Shown piece after piece: positions 53,203 through 62,610 of a DNA stretch of 64,000 nucleotides. A model generated the notes under the pieces. The model did not search any database. It was not told the DNA's origin and worked only from the letters and a program-made list of their open reading frames with translations. This DNA is from Pseudomonas sp. RIT-PI-q (lineage in GTDB: Bacteria; Pseudomonadota; Gammaproteobacteria; Pseudomonadales; Pseudomonadaceae). Position 1 is the stretch's first letter, and every line of letters starts with the position of its first letter. The translations under genes and the position numbers were made by a program. The stretch lies in contig NZ_LHPC01000025.1 of the NCBI RefSeq assembly GCF_001297125.1, positions 186,001 through 250,000 on the forward strand. Reading direction: 5' to 3'.

Positions 53203-54759
53203 ATGACTTACTCAAACAAACTTTCCGCTCATTATCTCGAACTCGCGAAAGTCTCTGTGTCCCAAGAGAGTTTCGCGGGCGAGGACGTTCGTTTTTCGAT
53301 CGACTATGAGGCGTTGGAAAGTGAGTTGGGCAAAGCCCAATCCATGCACGAAAGCGGTCAGATCGACTGGCTGAAAATCCGCGATAACAGCGAAAAACTG
53401 CTGCGTAGCCAATCCAAGGATTTGCGGGTGGGTGCCTGGCTGACGTGGGCTCTGTACCAGCGTGAATCCTTCCAGGGGCTGCTGGCGGGTCTCGGTTTGC
53501 TGCACCATTTGTGTGAACACCACTGGACCGATATTTACCCGAGTAAGGGCCGCACGCGCTCCGCGGCCATCAGTTGGTTGGTGCCGCGTCTTGAGCAGGT
53601 CCTGAACGAAAACATCGCGATCAAGGAACAACTGCCCCTGTTCCGCCGTCTGGTGGAGCATCTGGAAGGCCTCGATGCGGCTTGCACCCAGCACCTGGGT
53701 GACGATGCGCCTTTGCTACTGCCGATCTCCCGCCGCTTGAAAAACCTGGTCCAGCGCGCCGCCGACAACCAGCCGGAGCCTGGTGTAGTGAGCGCGGCTG
53801 TGGCTCAGGTCAAGCAGGCCGCTACGCAGTTGTTCACCCCCGGCGCACCGATCGACAACGAGAAAGAAGCCTACAAGGCCTTGCGCGCCCAACAGGAAAA
53901 CGCACGCCCGTTGTGCGCCTGGTGGCTCAAGCAGAAAGCGACCGACCTGCGTGCGCTGCGCCTGAATCGCACGCTGCTTTGGTTGTCCATCGACGCCGTG
54001 CCCGAGCGCAACGCCGAACAGATCACTGCGCTGCGCGGCTTGCCGGCCGACAAACTCAAGTCCTTTCAGGACCGTTACGACCAAGCGAAGTACGCCGACT
54101 TGCTGGTGGAACTGGAGATGAGCCTGGCGAAGGCGCCGTTCTGGTTTGATGGCCAGCGAATGGTCTGGGAATGCCTTCAGGGCCTGAACGCTGAAATGGC
54201 CATGCGCGAAGTGGAAATTCACTTCTCGCTATTGATTCAGCGCCTGCCCGGCATCATCGAATTGCGTTTCCATGACGGTGCCCCATTCGCCGATCCAGCC
54301 ACCCGCGTCTGGATCAGCGCCCACGTCATGCCGCATTTGCAAAGTGCCAGTGCGCCACGCAAGGCCGAAGTTGTCGGCACCCAACCGGCCTGGGAACTGG
54401 CCCTGGAAGCCGTGTTGCCGATCCTGCGCAAGGACGGTCTCAAGGCTGCCGTACAAATCCTCAAGCAGGACCTGCAAAGCGCCCAAGGCGGGCGCGTTCG
54501 GTTCTTCTGGCAGTTCGCCCTCGCGCGGCTGTGTTTCATGGCCAAGAAATACGAACTGGCCAAGACCCAACTCGAAACCCTCGACCAAACATTACAGGAC
54601 TCAGGCCTGAACGCCTGGGAGCCCGACCTTGCGCTGGAGGTGCTGCATTTGCTGCATAGCTGCTGCGAGTTGTTACCGCAGAACCATGCCGTCCGTGAAC
54701 GCAAGGAAGAGATATATCGCAGGCTGTGCCATCTCGATCTCGAAGTGGTACTCGAATAG
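53203..54759 (+). CDS. tssA: T6SS protein TssA
   Basis: The 518-aa protein has the ImpA-type N-terminal domain (about 60-120: GAWLTWALYQRESFQGLLAGL and HWTDIYPSKGRTR) and a C-terminal VasJ-like domain (about 290-515), the layout of TssA proteins that cap and stabilise the distal end of the growing tail. NEY/Leu-rich helices fill the rest. The start is placed at MTYSNKLSAHYLE (53203); TAATAAAGGCC precedes. It is the first gene of the rightward T6SS operon; tssB starts 32 bp later. Confidence 0.93.
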   Translation: MTYSNKLSAHYLELAKVSVSQESFAGEDVRFSIDYEALESELGKAQSMHESGQIDWLKIRDNSEKLLRSQSKDLRVGAWLTWALYQRESFQGLLAGLGLLHHLCEHHWTDIYPSKGRTRSAAISWLVPRLEQVLNENIAIKEQLPLFRRLVEHLEGLDAACTQHLGDDAPLLLPISRRLKNLVQRAADNQPEPGVVSAAVAQVKQAATQLFTPGAPIDNEKEAYKALRAQQENARPLCAWWLKQKATDLRALRLNRTLLWLSIDAVPERNAEQITALRGLPADKLKSFQDRYDQAKYADLLVELEMSLAKAPFWFDGQRMVWECLQGLNAEMAMREVEIHFSLLIQRLPGIIELRFHDGAPFADPATRVWISAHVMPHLQSASAPRKAEVVGTQPAWELALEAVLPILRKDGLKAAVQILKQDLQSAQGGRVRFFWQFALARLCFMAKKYELAKTQLETLDQTLQDSGLNAWEPDLALEVLHLLHSCCELLPQNHAVRERKEEIYRRLCHLDLEVVLE

Positions 54760-54791
54760 GCCCACGGGCCTCAACCGCAAGGAAATTAGCC

Positions 54792-55295
54792 ATGGCCAAA
54801 GAAGGCTCGGTAGCCCCCAAGGAACGCATCAACGTCACGTTCAAACCTGCCACCGGCGGTGCCCAGGAAGAGATTGAACTGCCGCTTAAACTACTGGCAA
54901 TCGGTGACTACACCCACCGCAAGGACGAACGCAAAGTCGAAGATCGCAAGCCGATCAGCATCGACAAAATGACGTTCGACGAGGTGCTGGCCAAGCAAGA
55001 GCTGCAACTGACGCTGAGCGTGCCGAACCGTCTTCAGGATGAGGGCAGCGCTGAAGAGCTGGGTATGCAACTGCGCATCAAGTCGATGAAGGACTTCAAT
55101 CCGGCCAGCCTGGTCGAGCAAGTGCCTGAACTGAAAAAACTGATGGAACTGCGCGACGCGCTGGTCGCCCTCAAAGGCCCGCTGGGTAACGCGCCTGCGT
55201 TCCGCAAAGCCATCGAGGGCGTTCTCGCCGACGACGAATCCCGCGGTCGCGTACTGGGTGAGCTGGGCCTGAACGCCGCAGCGCAGAACGCTTGA
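54792..55295 (+). CDS. tssB: T6SS sheath small subunit TssB
   Basis: The 167-aa sheath protein (VipA type) shows VAPKERINVTFKPA at the start, LPLKLLAIGDYTHR (about 36-49) and FNPASLVEQVPELKKLMELR (about 102-121). With TssC it builds the contractile sheath in the cytoplasm. GCAAGGAAATTAGCC precedes ATG 54792; the open frame upstream overlaps tssA and is ignored. tssC follows after 28 bp. Confidence 0.97.
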   Translation: MAKEGSVAPKERINVTFKPATGGAQEEIELPLKLLAIGDYTHRKDERKVEDRKPISIDKMTFDEVLAKQELQLTLSVPNRLQDEGSAEELGMQLRIKSMKDFNPASLVEQVPELKKLMELRDALVALKGPLGNAPAFRKAIEGVLADDESRGRVLGELGLNAAAQNA

Positions 55296-55323
55296 GTCTC
55301 CATCAGCCAAGGAAGCCAACACT

Positions 55324-56799
55324 ATGAGCACCAGCGCAGCGCAGCAAAAGAATAACGAGACCGGCGAATACAGCATTCTCGACAGCATCATCGCCGAAAC
55401 CCGCCTGACTCCGGACGACGAAGCCTACGACATCGCCAAACGCGGCGTGTCGGCGTTCATCGAAGAGCTGCTCAAGCCGCAGAACGATGGTGAGCCGGTC
55501 AAGAAAGCCATGGTCGACCGCATGATCGCCGAGATCGATGCCAAGCTCAGCCATCAGATGGACGAAATCCTCCATCACCCGCACTTCCAGTCCCTTGAGT
55601 CCTCGTGGCGTGGCTTGCAGCTGCTGGTCGAGCGCACCAACTTCCGCGAAAACATCAAGATCGAAATCCTTAACGTCTCCAAAGAAGACCTGCTGGACGA
55701 CTTCGAAGATTCGCCGGAAGTGATGCAGGCGGGCCTGTACAAGCACGTCTACACCGCTGAATACGGCCAGTTCGGTGGCCAGCCGGTGGGCGCGATTATC
55801 GCCAACTACTTCATGTCCCCAAGCTCGCCGGACGTGAAGCTGATGCAGTACGTGTCCAGCGTTGCCTGCATGGCCCATGCGCCGTTCATTGCCGCTGCCG
55901 GTCCAAAGTTCTTCGGTCTGGAAAGCTTCACCGGGCTGCCAGACCTGAAGGATCTGAAAGATCACTTCGACGGCCCGCACTTCACCAAATGGCAGAGCTT
56001 TCGCGAGTCGGAAGACGCCCGTTATGTTGGCCTGACCGTGCCGCGTTTCCTGCTGCGTAACCCGTACGACCCTGAAGAAAACCCGGTCAAATCGTTCGTG
56101 TACAAGGAAACTGTCGCCAACAGCCACGAGCACTATCTGTGGGGCAACACCGCTTACGCGTTCGGCACCCGGCTGACCGACAGTTTCGCCAAATTTCGCT
56201 GGTGCCCGAACATCATCGGCCCGCAGAGCGGTGGCGCCGTTGAAGACCTGCCGTTGCACCACTTCGAAAGCATGGGCGAAATCGAAACCAAGATCCCGAC
56301 CGAAGTGTTGGTGTCCGACCGTCGTGAATACGAGCTGGCCGAGGAGGGCTTCATCTCCCTGACCATGCGCAAGGGTAGCGACAACGCGGCGTTCTTCTCC
56401 GCCAGTTCGGTGCAGAAGCCGAAGTTCTTCGGCATCAGCGCTGAAGGCAAGACAGCCGAACTGAACTACAAGCTCGGTACACAACTGCCGTACATGATGA
56501 TCGTCAACCGCCTGGCTCACTACTTGAAAGTGCTGCAGCGCGAGCAACTCGGTTCGTGGAAAGAACGGACCGACCTCGAACTGGAACTGAACAAGTGGAT
56601 CCGCCAATACGTGGCCGACCAGGAAAACCCGAGCGCCGAAGTCCGTGGCCGTCGCCCGCTACGTGCTGCGCAAGTCATCGTCAGCGATGTCGAAGGCGAG
56701 CCCGGCTGGTATCGCGTCAGCCTGAACGTGCGCCCACACTTCAAGTACATGGGTGCCGATTTCACCCTGTCGCTGGTTGGCAAGCTGGACAAAGAGTAA
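55324..56799 (+). CDS. tssC: T6SS sheath large subunit TssC
   Basis: The 491-aa protein (VipB type) is the larger contractile sheath subunit. It shows LSHQMDEILHHPHFQSLESS (about 80-99), WRGLQLLVERTNFRENIKIE and DVKLMQYVSSVACMAHAPFI. The late block HYLKVLQREQLGSW (about 399-412) and WIRQYV (about 425-430) are family-typical. It is the best-conserved T6SS protein of the window. CAAGGAAGCCAACACT precedes the ATG. tssE follows 13 bp after the stop. No hcp gene is between them, which differs from some T6SS loci. Confidence 0.97.
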   Translation: MSTSAAQQKNNETGEYSILDSIIAETRLTPDDEAYDIAKRGVSAFIEELLKPQNDGEPVKKAMVDRMIAEIDAKLSHQMDEILHHPHFQSLESSWRGLQLLVERTNFRENIKIEILNVSKEDLLDDFEDSPEVMQAGLYKHVYTAEYGQFGGQPVGAIIANYFMSPSSPDVKLMQYVSSVACMAHAPFIAAAGPKFFGLESFTGLPDLKDLKDHFDGPHFTKWQSFRESEDARYVGLTVPRFLLRNPYDPEENPVKSFVYKETVANSHEHYLWGNTAYAFGTRLTDSFAKFRWCPNIIGPQSGGAVEDLPLHHFESMGEIETKIPTEVLVSDRREYELAEEGFISLTMRKGSDNAAFFSASSVQKPKFFGISAEGKTAELNYKLGTQLPYMMIVNRLAHYLKVLQREQLGSWKERTDLELELNKWIRQYVADQENPSAEVRGRRPLRAAQVIVSDVEGEPGWYRVSLNVRPHFKYMGADFTLSLVGKLDKE

Positions 56800-56812
56800 G
56801 CGGAGCCCACTC

Positions 56813-57220
56813 ATGACTGGATACGGCAGCCTATTCGAACGCCTGGGTGGCGACGCAGACAAACGCGTCGGCTGGAGCCGCGAGGTCTCCGCCATGGCGT
56901 CGGTTGCTGCCCATCTGGCGAAGATGCTCAGTACCCGTGCGGGCAGCGTGCAAACGTTGCCCGATTACGGGCTGCCCGATCTCAATGACATGCGTCTGAG
57001 CCTGCATGACGCTCTGAGTCAGGCCCGTTTGGCCATCGAACATTTCATCGAAGCCTACGAGCCACGCCTGAGCAATGTGCGTGTCATTTCCCTGCCGCGT
57101 GAACACGATCAGCTTCGCCTGTCCTTCAGTATCGAAGGCTTGCTGGAAGTCGAGGGTTTCAAGCGTCAGGTCAGTTTTGCCGCGCGCCTGGATGGCAGCG
57201 GTCAAGTCAACGTCCGCTAA
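56813..57220 (+). CDS. tssE: T6SS baseplate protein TssE (gp25-like)
   Basis: The 135-aa protein is the gp25-like baseplate component. YGSLFERLGGD (about 4-14) and SVAAHLAKMLSTRAGSVQTL then PDYGLPDLNDM (about 30-60) are the gp25 core; the conserved Glu-Pro-Arg (YEPRLSNV) is present at about 82-89. It starts sheath assembly on the baseplate. GGAG 12 bases upstream supports ATG 56813; the open frame begins earlier inside tssC. tssF starts 19 bp after its stop. Confidence 0.94.
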   Translation: MTGYGSLFERLGGDADKRVGWSREVSAMASVAAHLAKMLSTRAGSVQTLPDYGLPDLNDMRLSLHDALSQARLAIEHFIEAYEPRLSNVRVISLPREHDQLRLSFSIEGLLEVEGFKRQVSFAARLDGSGQVNVR

Positions 57221-57239
57221 CGACAAGCAGGTATTGCGC

Positions 57240-59027
57240 GTGTCCTTTAACCACTACTACCAAAGCGAACTCACCGCACTTCGCCAGTTGGGTCGTCGAT
57301 TCGCCGAGCGTAGCCCGGCGTTGGCGCCGTTCCTGGGGCAGGCCGGGCGTGATCCGGACGTGGAGCGGTTACTGGAAGGCTTTGCATTCCTGACCGGTCG
57401 CCTGCGCCAGAAGCTCGACGACGAATTGCCGGAGCTCAGCCATTCGCTGATGCACCTGCTGTGGCCCAACTACATGCGGCCGCTGCCGGCGTTCAGCATT
57501 TTGCAGTTCGATCCGTTGACGCGCTCCGGTCCGGCGCTGGTGGTCGAGCGTGACACACCGGTTGAGAGTGTGCCGATAGACAACGTGCACTGCCGTTTCC
57601 GCACTTGTTATCCGACTGAGCTTTTGCCACTGGCTCTGGCCGCGCTTACATACTCGGTGAAAGGCGACGGCTCGCTACTAAGCCTGCGGCTGCAGATGAG
57701 TGCTGACGGTCATCTTGGTGAAGTGGAGCTGAGTCGGCTTCGCCTGCATTTCGCCGGCGAGCGTTATATCAGCCAGATGCTTTACCTGAGCCTGTTGCGC
57801 AATCTGGAAGGCATCGAGCTGATCCCGCTGGACGGTGCCGGTGAGCCCATCAATGGCGTCAACGACACGCCGATGGCGTTCAAGATACCCGGCAACCGCG
57901 TGCAGCCGGTGGGGTTTGCCGAAGAAGAAGCGTTGATCCCATACCCGCTGAACACGTTCCGCGGCTATCGCTACCTGCAGGAGTATTTCGCCTTCCAGGA
58001 CAAATTCCTGTTCGTCGACATCAATGGGCTGGACCTGCTCAAAGCCTTGCCGGAAGACACCCTCAAGCAGATGCGTGGCCTGGAACTACGCTTCGATATT
58101 CGCAAGAGTGGCATCCAGCGCCTGCGGCCGACCCTGGACAACGTGAAGCTCTACTGCACGCCGATCGTCAACCTGTTCAAGCACGATGCGCTGCCGATCC
58201 GTCTCGACGGCAAGCAGGACGAATACCTGCTGCTGCCGGCCAAATACGATCTGGAAAACTGCGGCGTGTTCTCGGTGGAAACCGTCACTGGCTGGAAACC
58301 CGGAGGCTTCGGTTACCAGGAATACGTGCCGTTCGAATCCTTCGAGCACGACCCGAGTTTCGACGTCCCCACCAGCCGTCCCCACTACAGCATTCGCCAG
58401 CGTCCATCTTCGCTGCATGACGGTCTGGACACCCACCTGAGCTTCGGCATCCGCCACACCGTAGCCCACGAAACCCTGTCGATCGAGTTGATGTGCACCA
58501 ACCAGAATTTGCCGCGAAAACTCAAGCTCGGCGACATCTGCCGGTCCTGCGACAAGACGCCGGAGTTTTTGAGTTTCCGCAACATCACCCCGGCCACATC
58601 GAGTTTCGCACCGCCGCTGAACCGTGACTTCCTGTGGAAGCTGATCAGCAATATGTCGCTCAACTACCTGTCCCTGAACGACGTCAACGCGTTGAAGGTG
58701 ATTCTCGAAACCTACGACCTGCCGCGTTACTACGACCAGCACGCGGCCAAAGTCAGCAATCGTCTGCTGGGAGGGCTCAAGTCGATCAAACATCAGCACG
58801 TCGACCGACTGCACCGAGGGTTGCCGGTACGCGGGTTGCGCACCGAGCTGACCATCGACCCGCAAGGGTATATCGGCGAAGGCGATGTGTTCGTGTTCGC
58901 TTCGGTTCTCAACGAGTTTTTCGCGCTTTACGCCAGCCTCAATTCGTACCACGAGTTGCGGGTAAAAAGTACACAAGGAGAGGTGTACCAATGGACACCA
59001 CGTATGGGGCTGCAACCCCTGCTTTAA
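57240..59027 (+). CDS. tssF: T6SS baseplate protein TssF
   Basis: The 595-aa protein starts with the family hallmark FNHYYQSELTALRQLGRRFA, reached from GTG at 57240 with AGG upstream; no ATG fits, and the earlier part of the open frame overlaps tssE. PDVERLLEGFAFLTGRLRQK and the LMHLLWPNYMRPLPAFSILQ block (about 75-94) are typical. It forms the baseplate wedge with TssG and TssE. It overlaps tssG by 37 bp, which suggests coupled translation. Confidence 0.95.
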   Translation: MSFNHYYQSELTALRQLGRRFAERSPALAPFLGQAGRDPDVERLLEGFAFLTGRLRQKLDDELPELSHSLMHLLWPNYMRPLPAFSILQFDPLTRSGPALVVERDTPVESVPIDNVHCRFRTCYPTELLPLALAALTYSVKGDGSLLSLRLQMSADGHLGEVELSRLRLHFAGERYISQMLYLSLLRNLEGIELIPLDGAGEPINGVNDTPMAFKIPGNRVQPVGFAEEEALIPYPLNTFRGYRYLQEYFAFQDKFLFVDINGLDLLKALPEDTLKQMRGLELRFDIRKSGIQRLRPTLDNVKLYCTPIVNLFKHDALPIRLDGKQDEYLLLPAKYDLENCGVFSVETVTGWKPGGFGYQEYVPFESFEHDPSFDVPTSRPHYSIRQRPSSLHDGLDTHLSFGIRHTVAHETLSIELMCTNQNLPRKLKLGDICRSCDKTPEFLSFRNITPATSSFAPPLNRDFLWKLISNMSLNYLSLNDVNALKVILETYDLPRYYDQHAAKVSNRLLGGLKSIKHQHVDRLHRGLPVRGLRTELTIDPQGYIGEGDVFVFASVLNEFFALYASLNSYHELRVKSTQGEVYQWTPRMGLQPLL

Positions 59028-59998
59028 GCGGGCTGACCCGAGTGATACGCGAATACTCGCTGTTTCAGGCCGTGCTGCTGGTGGTTGACCGGTTGCGTGA
59101 GGCGCACCCGCAACTGAGTGAAGACGACCTGTACGACCAACTGGAATTCCAGGCCAATCCGAGCCTGGGTTTCCCCGGCAGCGATGTCGATCGCGTGGAG
59201 TTTTTCGAAGAACACGGGCAACTGCGCGCGCGCCTGAGGTTCAACCTGATTGGCCTGGTGGGTTCCGGTTCGCCGCTGCCGGCGTTCTACGGTGAACAGG
59301 CATTGGGCGACAGCGAAGACGGCAACCCGACTCGCAACTTTCTCGACCTGTTCCACCATCGCTTGCAACGATTGATGCTGCCGATCTGGCAAAAGTACCG
59401 CTATCGCGCGCGCTTCCAGAGTGGCGCCCTCGACCCGTTTTCTGCGCAGTTGTTTGCATTGATCGGCCTCGGTGGCGAAGAGATCCGCAGGGCCCGGGAG
59501 CTGAACTGGAAACGCCTGTTGCCATACCTGGGCCTGCTCAGCTTGCGGGCGCACTCGGCGGCGCTGATCGAAGCGGTGCTGCGTTATTACTTCAAGCATG
59601 CCGAGCTGACTATCGAGCAGTGCATTGAGCGCCGCGTCGAAATTCTCGGCGAGCAGCGCAATCGTTTAGGGCGCGCCAACAGCCTGCTCGGAGAAGACCT
59701 GGTGCTGGGCGAACACGTACGCGATCGCGGTGGAAAATTCCGCATTCACATCCGCGAACTCGACTGGCCGCGCTTTCACGAATTCCTGCCGATCGGTTTC
59801 GGCTACCAGCCGCTGTGCGCGCTGGTGCGGTTCACCCTGCGCGATCCGCTCGATTACGACATTCGCCTGGTCCTGCGCCAGGAAGAAATTCGCGAACTGC
59901 GCATCGGCGAGCAGAACGCCTGTCGCCTGGGATGGACCAGTTGGCTCGGCCGCGAAAAAGCGGACGGCGTGGTGACACTGGGCAGCAAAACTCATTAA
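58991..59998 (+). CDS. tssG: T6SS baseplate protein TssG
   Basis: The 335-aa wedge protein shows EYSLFQAVLLVVDRLREAHP (about 20-39), NPSLGFPGSDVDRVEF and FNLIGLVGSGSPLPAFYGEQ (about 78-97, TssG core). The LLPYLGLLSLRAHSAALIEA block and the late LCRFxLRDPL-like region (RFTLRDPLDYDIRLVL) follow. ATG 58991 lies within the end of tssF behind a strong AAGGAGAGG. The next gene, clpV, starts 13 bp after its stop. Confidence 0.95.
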   Translation: MDTTYGAATPALSGLTRVIREYSLFQAVLLVVDRLREAHPQLSEDDLYDQLEFQANPSLGFPGSDVDRVEFFEEHGQLRARLRFNLIGLVGSGSPLPAFYGEQALGDSEDGNPTRNFLDLFHHRLQRLMLPIWQKYRYRARFQSGALDPFSAQLFALIGLGGEEIRRARELNWKRLLPYLGLLSLRAHSAALIEAVLRYYFKHAELTIEQCIERRVEILGEQRNRLGRANSLLGEDLVLGEHVRDRGGKFRIHIRELDWPRFHEFLPIGFGYQPLCALVRFTLRDPLDYDIRLVLRQEEIRELRIGEQNACRLGWTSWLGREKADGVVTLGSKTH

Positions 59999-60011
59999 GG
60001 ACGTGAAGCCA

Positions 60012-62600
60012 ATGATCAACGTAGACCTACAACAACTGATCCAGTCGCTGGACGCCGAAACCCGTCGTGACCTGGAAAGCTCTGCCGAACGCTGCGTCGC
60101 CCGTGGCGGTAGCAAAATCCTCGTCGAAGACCTTCTGCTGGGCCTGCTGGAGCGCCCGCAAGGCCTGCTTGCACGCGCGCTGCAAGACGCTGAAGTGGAT
60201 GCCGGTGAACTCAGCGGCGCGTTGCAATCGCGGGGTGAGTACAGTGCTTCGCGCAATCCGGTGTTCGCCCCGGAACTGGTGCAGTGGCTGCAAGATGCGT
60301 TGCTGGTGGCCACCCTTGAATTGGGTGAAAGCCAGGTCGAGCAAGCGGCATTGATCCTCGCGCTGCTGCGCAACCCGATGCGCTATGCCGGCAGCCGCTA
60401 CCAGTCGTTGCTGGCCAGGTTGAACATCGAGCGCCTGAAAGAATTTGCCTTATCACAGAAAGAACAAACGACCACCGGCCAATCAGCCGTGCCGGGTGAA
60501 TCACTGCTGGAGCGCTTCACCCACAACCTGACGCAACAGGCCCGAGACGGCCAAATCGACCCGGTGTTGTGCCGCGATGGCGCGATCCGGCAGATGATCG
60601 ACATCCTCGCCCGTCGCCGCAAAAACAACCCGATCGTGGTCGGTGAAGCCGGCGTCGGCAAAACCGCCATCGTCGAAGGCCTGGCCTCGCGCATTGCCGC
60701 TGGGGAAGTGCCGCAAGTGCTCAAAGGTGTTGAACTGCTGTCACTGGACATGGGCCTGCTACAGGCCGGTGCCAGCGTCAAAGGTGAATTCGAACGCCGC
60801 CTCAAAGGCGTGATCGACGAAGTCAAAGCCTCACCAAAACCGATCATCATCTTTATCGACGAAGCCCACACGCTGATTGGCGCGGGCGGCAATGCCGGCG
60901 GGTCCGATGCAGCCAATCTGCTCAAGCCGGCCCTGGCCCGCGGCGAGTTGCGCACTATCGCCGCGACTACTTGGGCGGAGTACAAGAAGTATTTCGAAAA
61001 AGACCCGGCGCTGGCCCGTCGTTTTCAACCGGTGCAACTGCACGAACCGACCGTCAGCGAAGCGGTGACCATCCTTCGTGGCCTGGCTCCGGTGTATGAA
61101 AAGAGCCACGGCATCTACTTGCGCGATGACGCCGTGGTAGCGGCGGCCGAGCTGTCCGCCCGTTACCTCGCGGGTCGTCAGCTGCCGGACAAAGCCGTCG
61201 ATGTGCTCGACACCGCGTGTGCTCGCGTGCGCATCAGCCTCGCCGCCGCCCCGGAAAGTCTGGAGCATCTGCGAAGCGAGTTGGCCGAAGGTGGCCGTCA
61301 GCATCAGGCCCTGCGCCGCGATGCTGAAGCAGGCTTGCTGATCGATCATGAAGCGCTGGATGCTTTGGAAGATCGACTGGTCGCCGCCGAGGACGAAAGG
61401 GGCGCACTGGAAACCCGCTGGACCGAACAGAAAGAACTGGCCGAGCACCTGCTGGACCTGCGTCAGCAACTGGCCAAGGCCCGCGAAACCACTGCCGTCG
61501 ATGAAACCCCAAGCGTCGAATCCCTTAAAGCCGCGTTGAACGAAACCCACCGCGCCCTGACCGATGCCCAGGTCAAGGAACGGCTGGTGAGTTTCGAAGT
61601 CTGCCCGCGTCTGGTGGCCGAGGTGATCAGCGCCTGGACCGGCGTACCGTTGGCGCAGTTGGCCCGCGAACACAACGCCAAGGTTGCGAGTTTTGCCACC
61701 GATCTGCGGTCACGCATTCGCGGTCAGGAGCAAGCCGTTCACGCACTGGATCGCTCGATGCGCGCCACCGCTGCCGGCCTGAACAAGCCGGATGCACCGG
61801 TAGGCGTGTTCCTGCTGGTGGGCCCGAGCGGCGTCGGCAAGACTGAAACCGCACTGGCCCTCGCAGACTTGCTGTACGGCGGCGATCGTTTCATCACCAC
61901 CATCAACATGTCCGAGTTCCAGGAAAAGCACACCGTCTCGCGCCTGATCGGTGCGCCACCAGGTTACATCGGTTATGGCGAAGGGGGCATGCTCACCGAG
62001 GCCGTGCGACAGAAGCCGTACTCGGTGGTGTTGCTCGATGAGGTCGAGAAAGCCGACCCGGACGTGCTCAATCTGTTCTACCAAATTTTCGACAAAGGCG
62101 TGGCTAACGACGGGGAAGGGCGCGAAATCAACTTTCGCAATACGCTGATCCTCATGACCTCGAACCTGGGCAGCGAGCGCATCAGCGAGCTCTGCGAAAA
62201 CGGCGCGCGGCCCACCGCGCAAGTGCTCGAAGAAACCATCCGCCCGGTCCTCAGCAAGCACTTCAAACCGGCGCTGCTGGCGCGCATGCGCGTGGTGCCT
62301 TACTACCCGGTGGGCGGACCGGTGCTGCGTGAGCTGATCGAAATCAAACTCGGCCGCTTGGGCGAACGGCTGAACCGTCGTCAGCTGGATTTCACTTACT
62401 CGCAGGACCTCGTCGATCACCTGGCCGAATGCTGCACCCAAAGCGACAGCGGCGCACGCCTGATCGACCATTTGCTGGATCTGCACGTGCTGCCACTGTT
62501 AGCCGATCGTTTGCTCGATGCGATGGTCACCGGCGAAAGCCTCAAGCGTGTTAATGCAACGCTCGACGGCAATGCCTGCGTCATCTGCGAGTTCGCTTGA
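60012..62600 (+). CDS. clpV: T6SS ATPase ClpV (TssH)
   Basis: The 862-aa AAA+ unfoldase takes apart contracted TssBC sheaths for reuse. Its N-terminal domain (about 1-150) is followed by a first ATPase with Walker A GEAGVGKTAI (about 211-220) and IIIFIDEAHTLIGAGG. A coiled-coil middle part (about 410-520) precedes a second ATPase with Walker A GPSGVGKTETALALADLLYG (about 604-623) and the VVLLDEVEKA Walker B. ATG 60012 is preceded by AAGGA; the GTG at 60003 is too close to it. The sigma-54 activator follows after 10 bp. Confidence 0.97.
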   Translation: MINVDLQQLIQSLDAETRRDLESSAERCVARGGSKILVEDLLLGLLERPQGLLARALQDAEVDAGELSGALQSRGEYSASRNPVFAPELVQWLQDALLVATLELGESQVEQAALILALLRNPMRYAGSRYQSLLARLNIERLKEFALSQKEQTTTGQSAVPGESLLERFTHNLTQQARDGQIDPVLCRDGAIRQMIDILARRRKNNPIVVGEAGVGKTAIVEGLASRIAAGEVPQVLKGVELLSLDMGLLQAGASVKGEFERRLKGVIDEVKASPKPIIIFIDEAHTLIGAGGNAGGSDAANLLKPALARGELRTIAATTWAEYKKYFEKDPALARRFQPVQLHEPTVSEAVTILRGLAPVYEKSHGIYLRDDAVVAAAELSARYLAGRQLPDKAVDVLDTACARVRISLAAAPESLEHLRSELAEGGRQHQALRRDAEAGLLIDHEALDALEDRLVAAEDERGALETRWTEQKELAEHLLDLRQQLAKARETTAVDETPSVESLKAALNETHRALTDAQVKERLVSFEVCPRLVAEVISAWTGVPLAQLAREHNAKVASFATDLRSRIRGQEQAVHALDRSMRATAAGLNKPDAPVGVFLLVGPSGVGKTETALALADLLYGGDRFITTINMSEFQEKHTVSRLIGAPPGYIGYGEGGMLTEAVRQKPYSVVLLDEVEKADPDVLNLFYQIFDKGVANDGEGREINFRNTLILMTSNLGSERISELCENGARPTAQVLEETIRPVLSKHFKPALLARMRVVPYYPVGGPVLRELIEIKLGRLGERLNRRQLDFTYSQDLVDHLAECCTQSDSGARLIDHLLDLHVLPLLADRLLDAMVTGESLKRVNATLDGNACVICEFA

Positions 62601-62610
62601 GGTGGGTGTG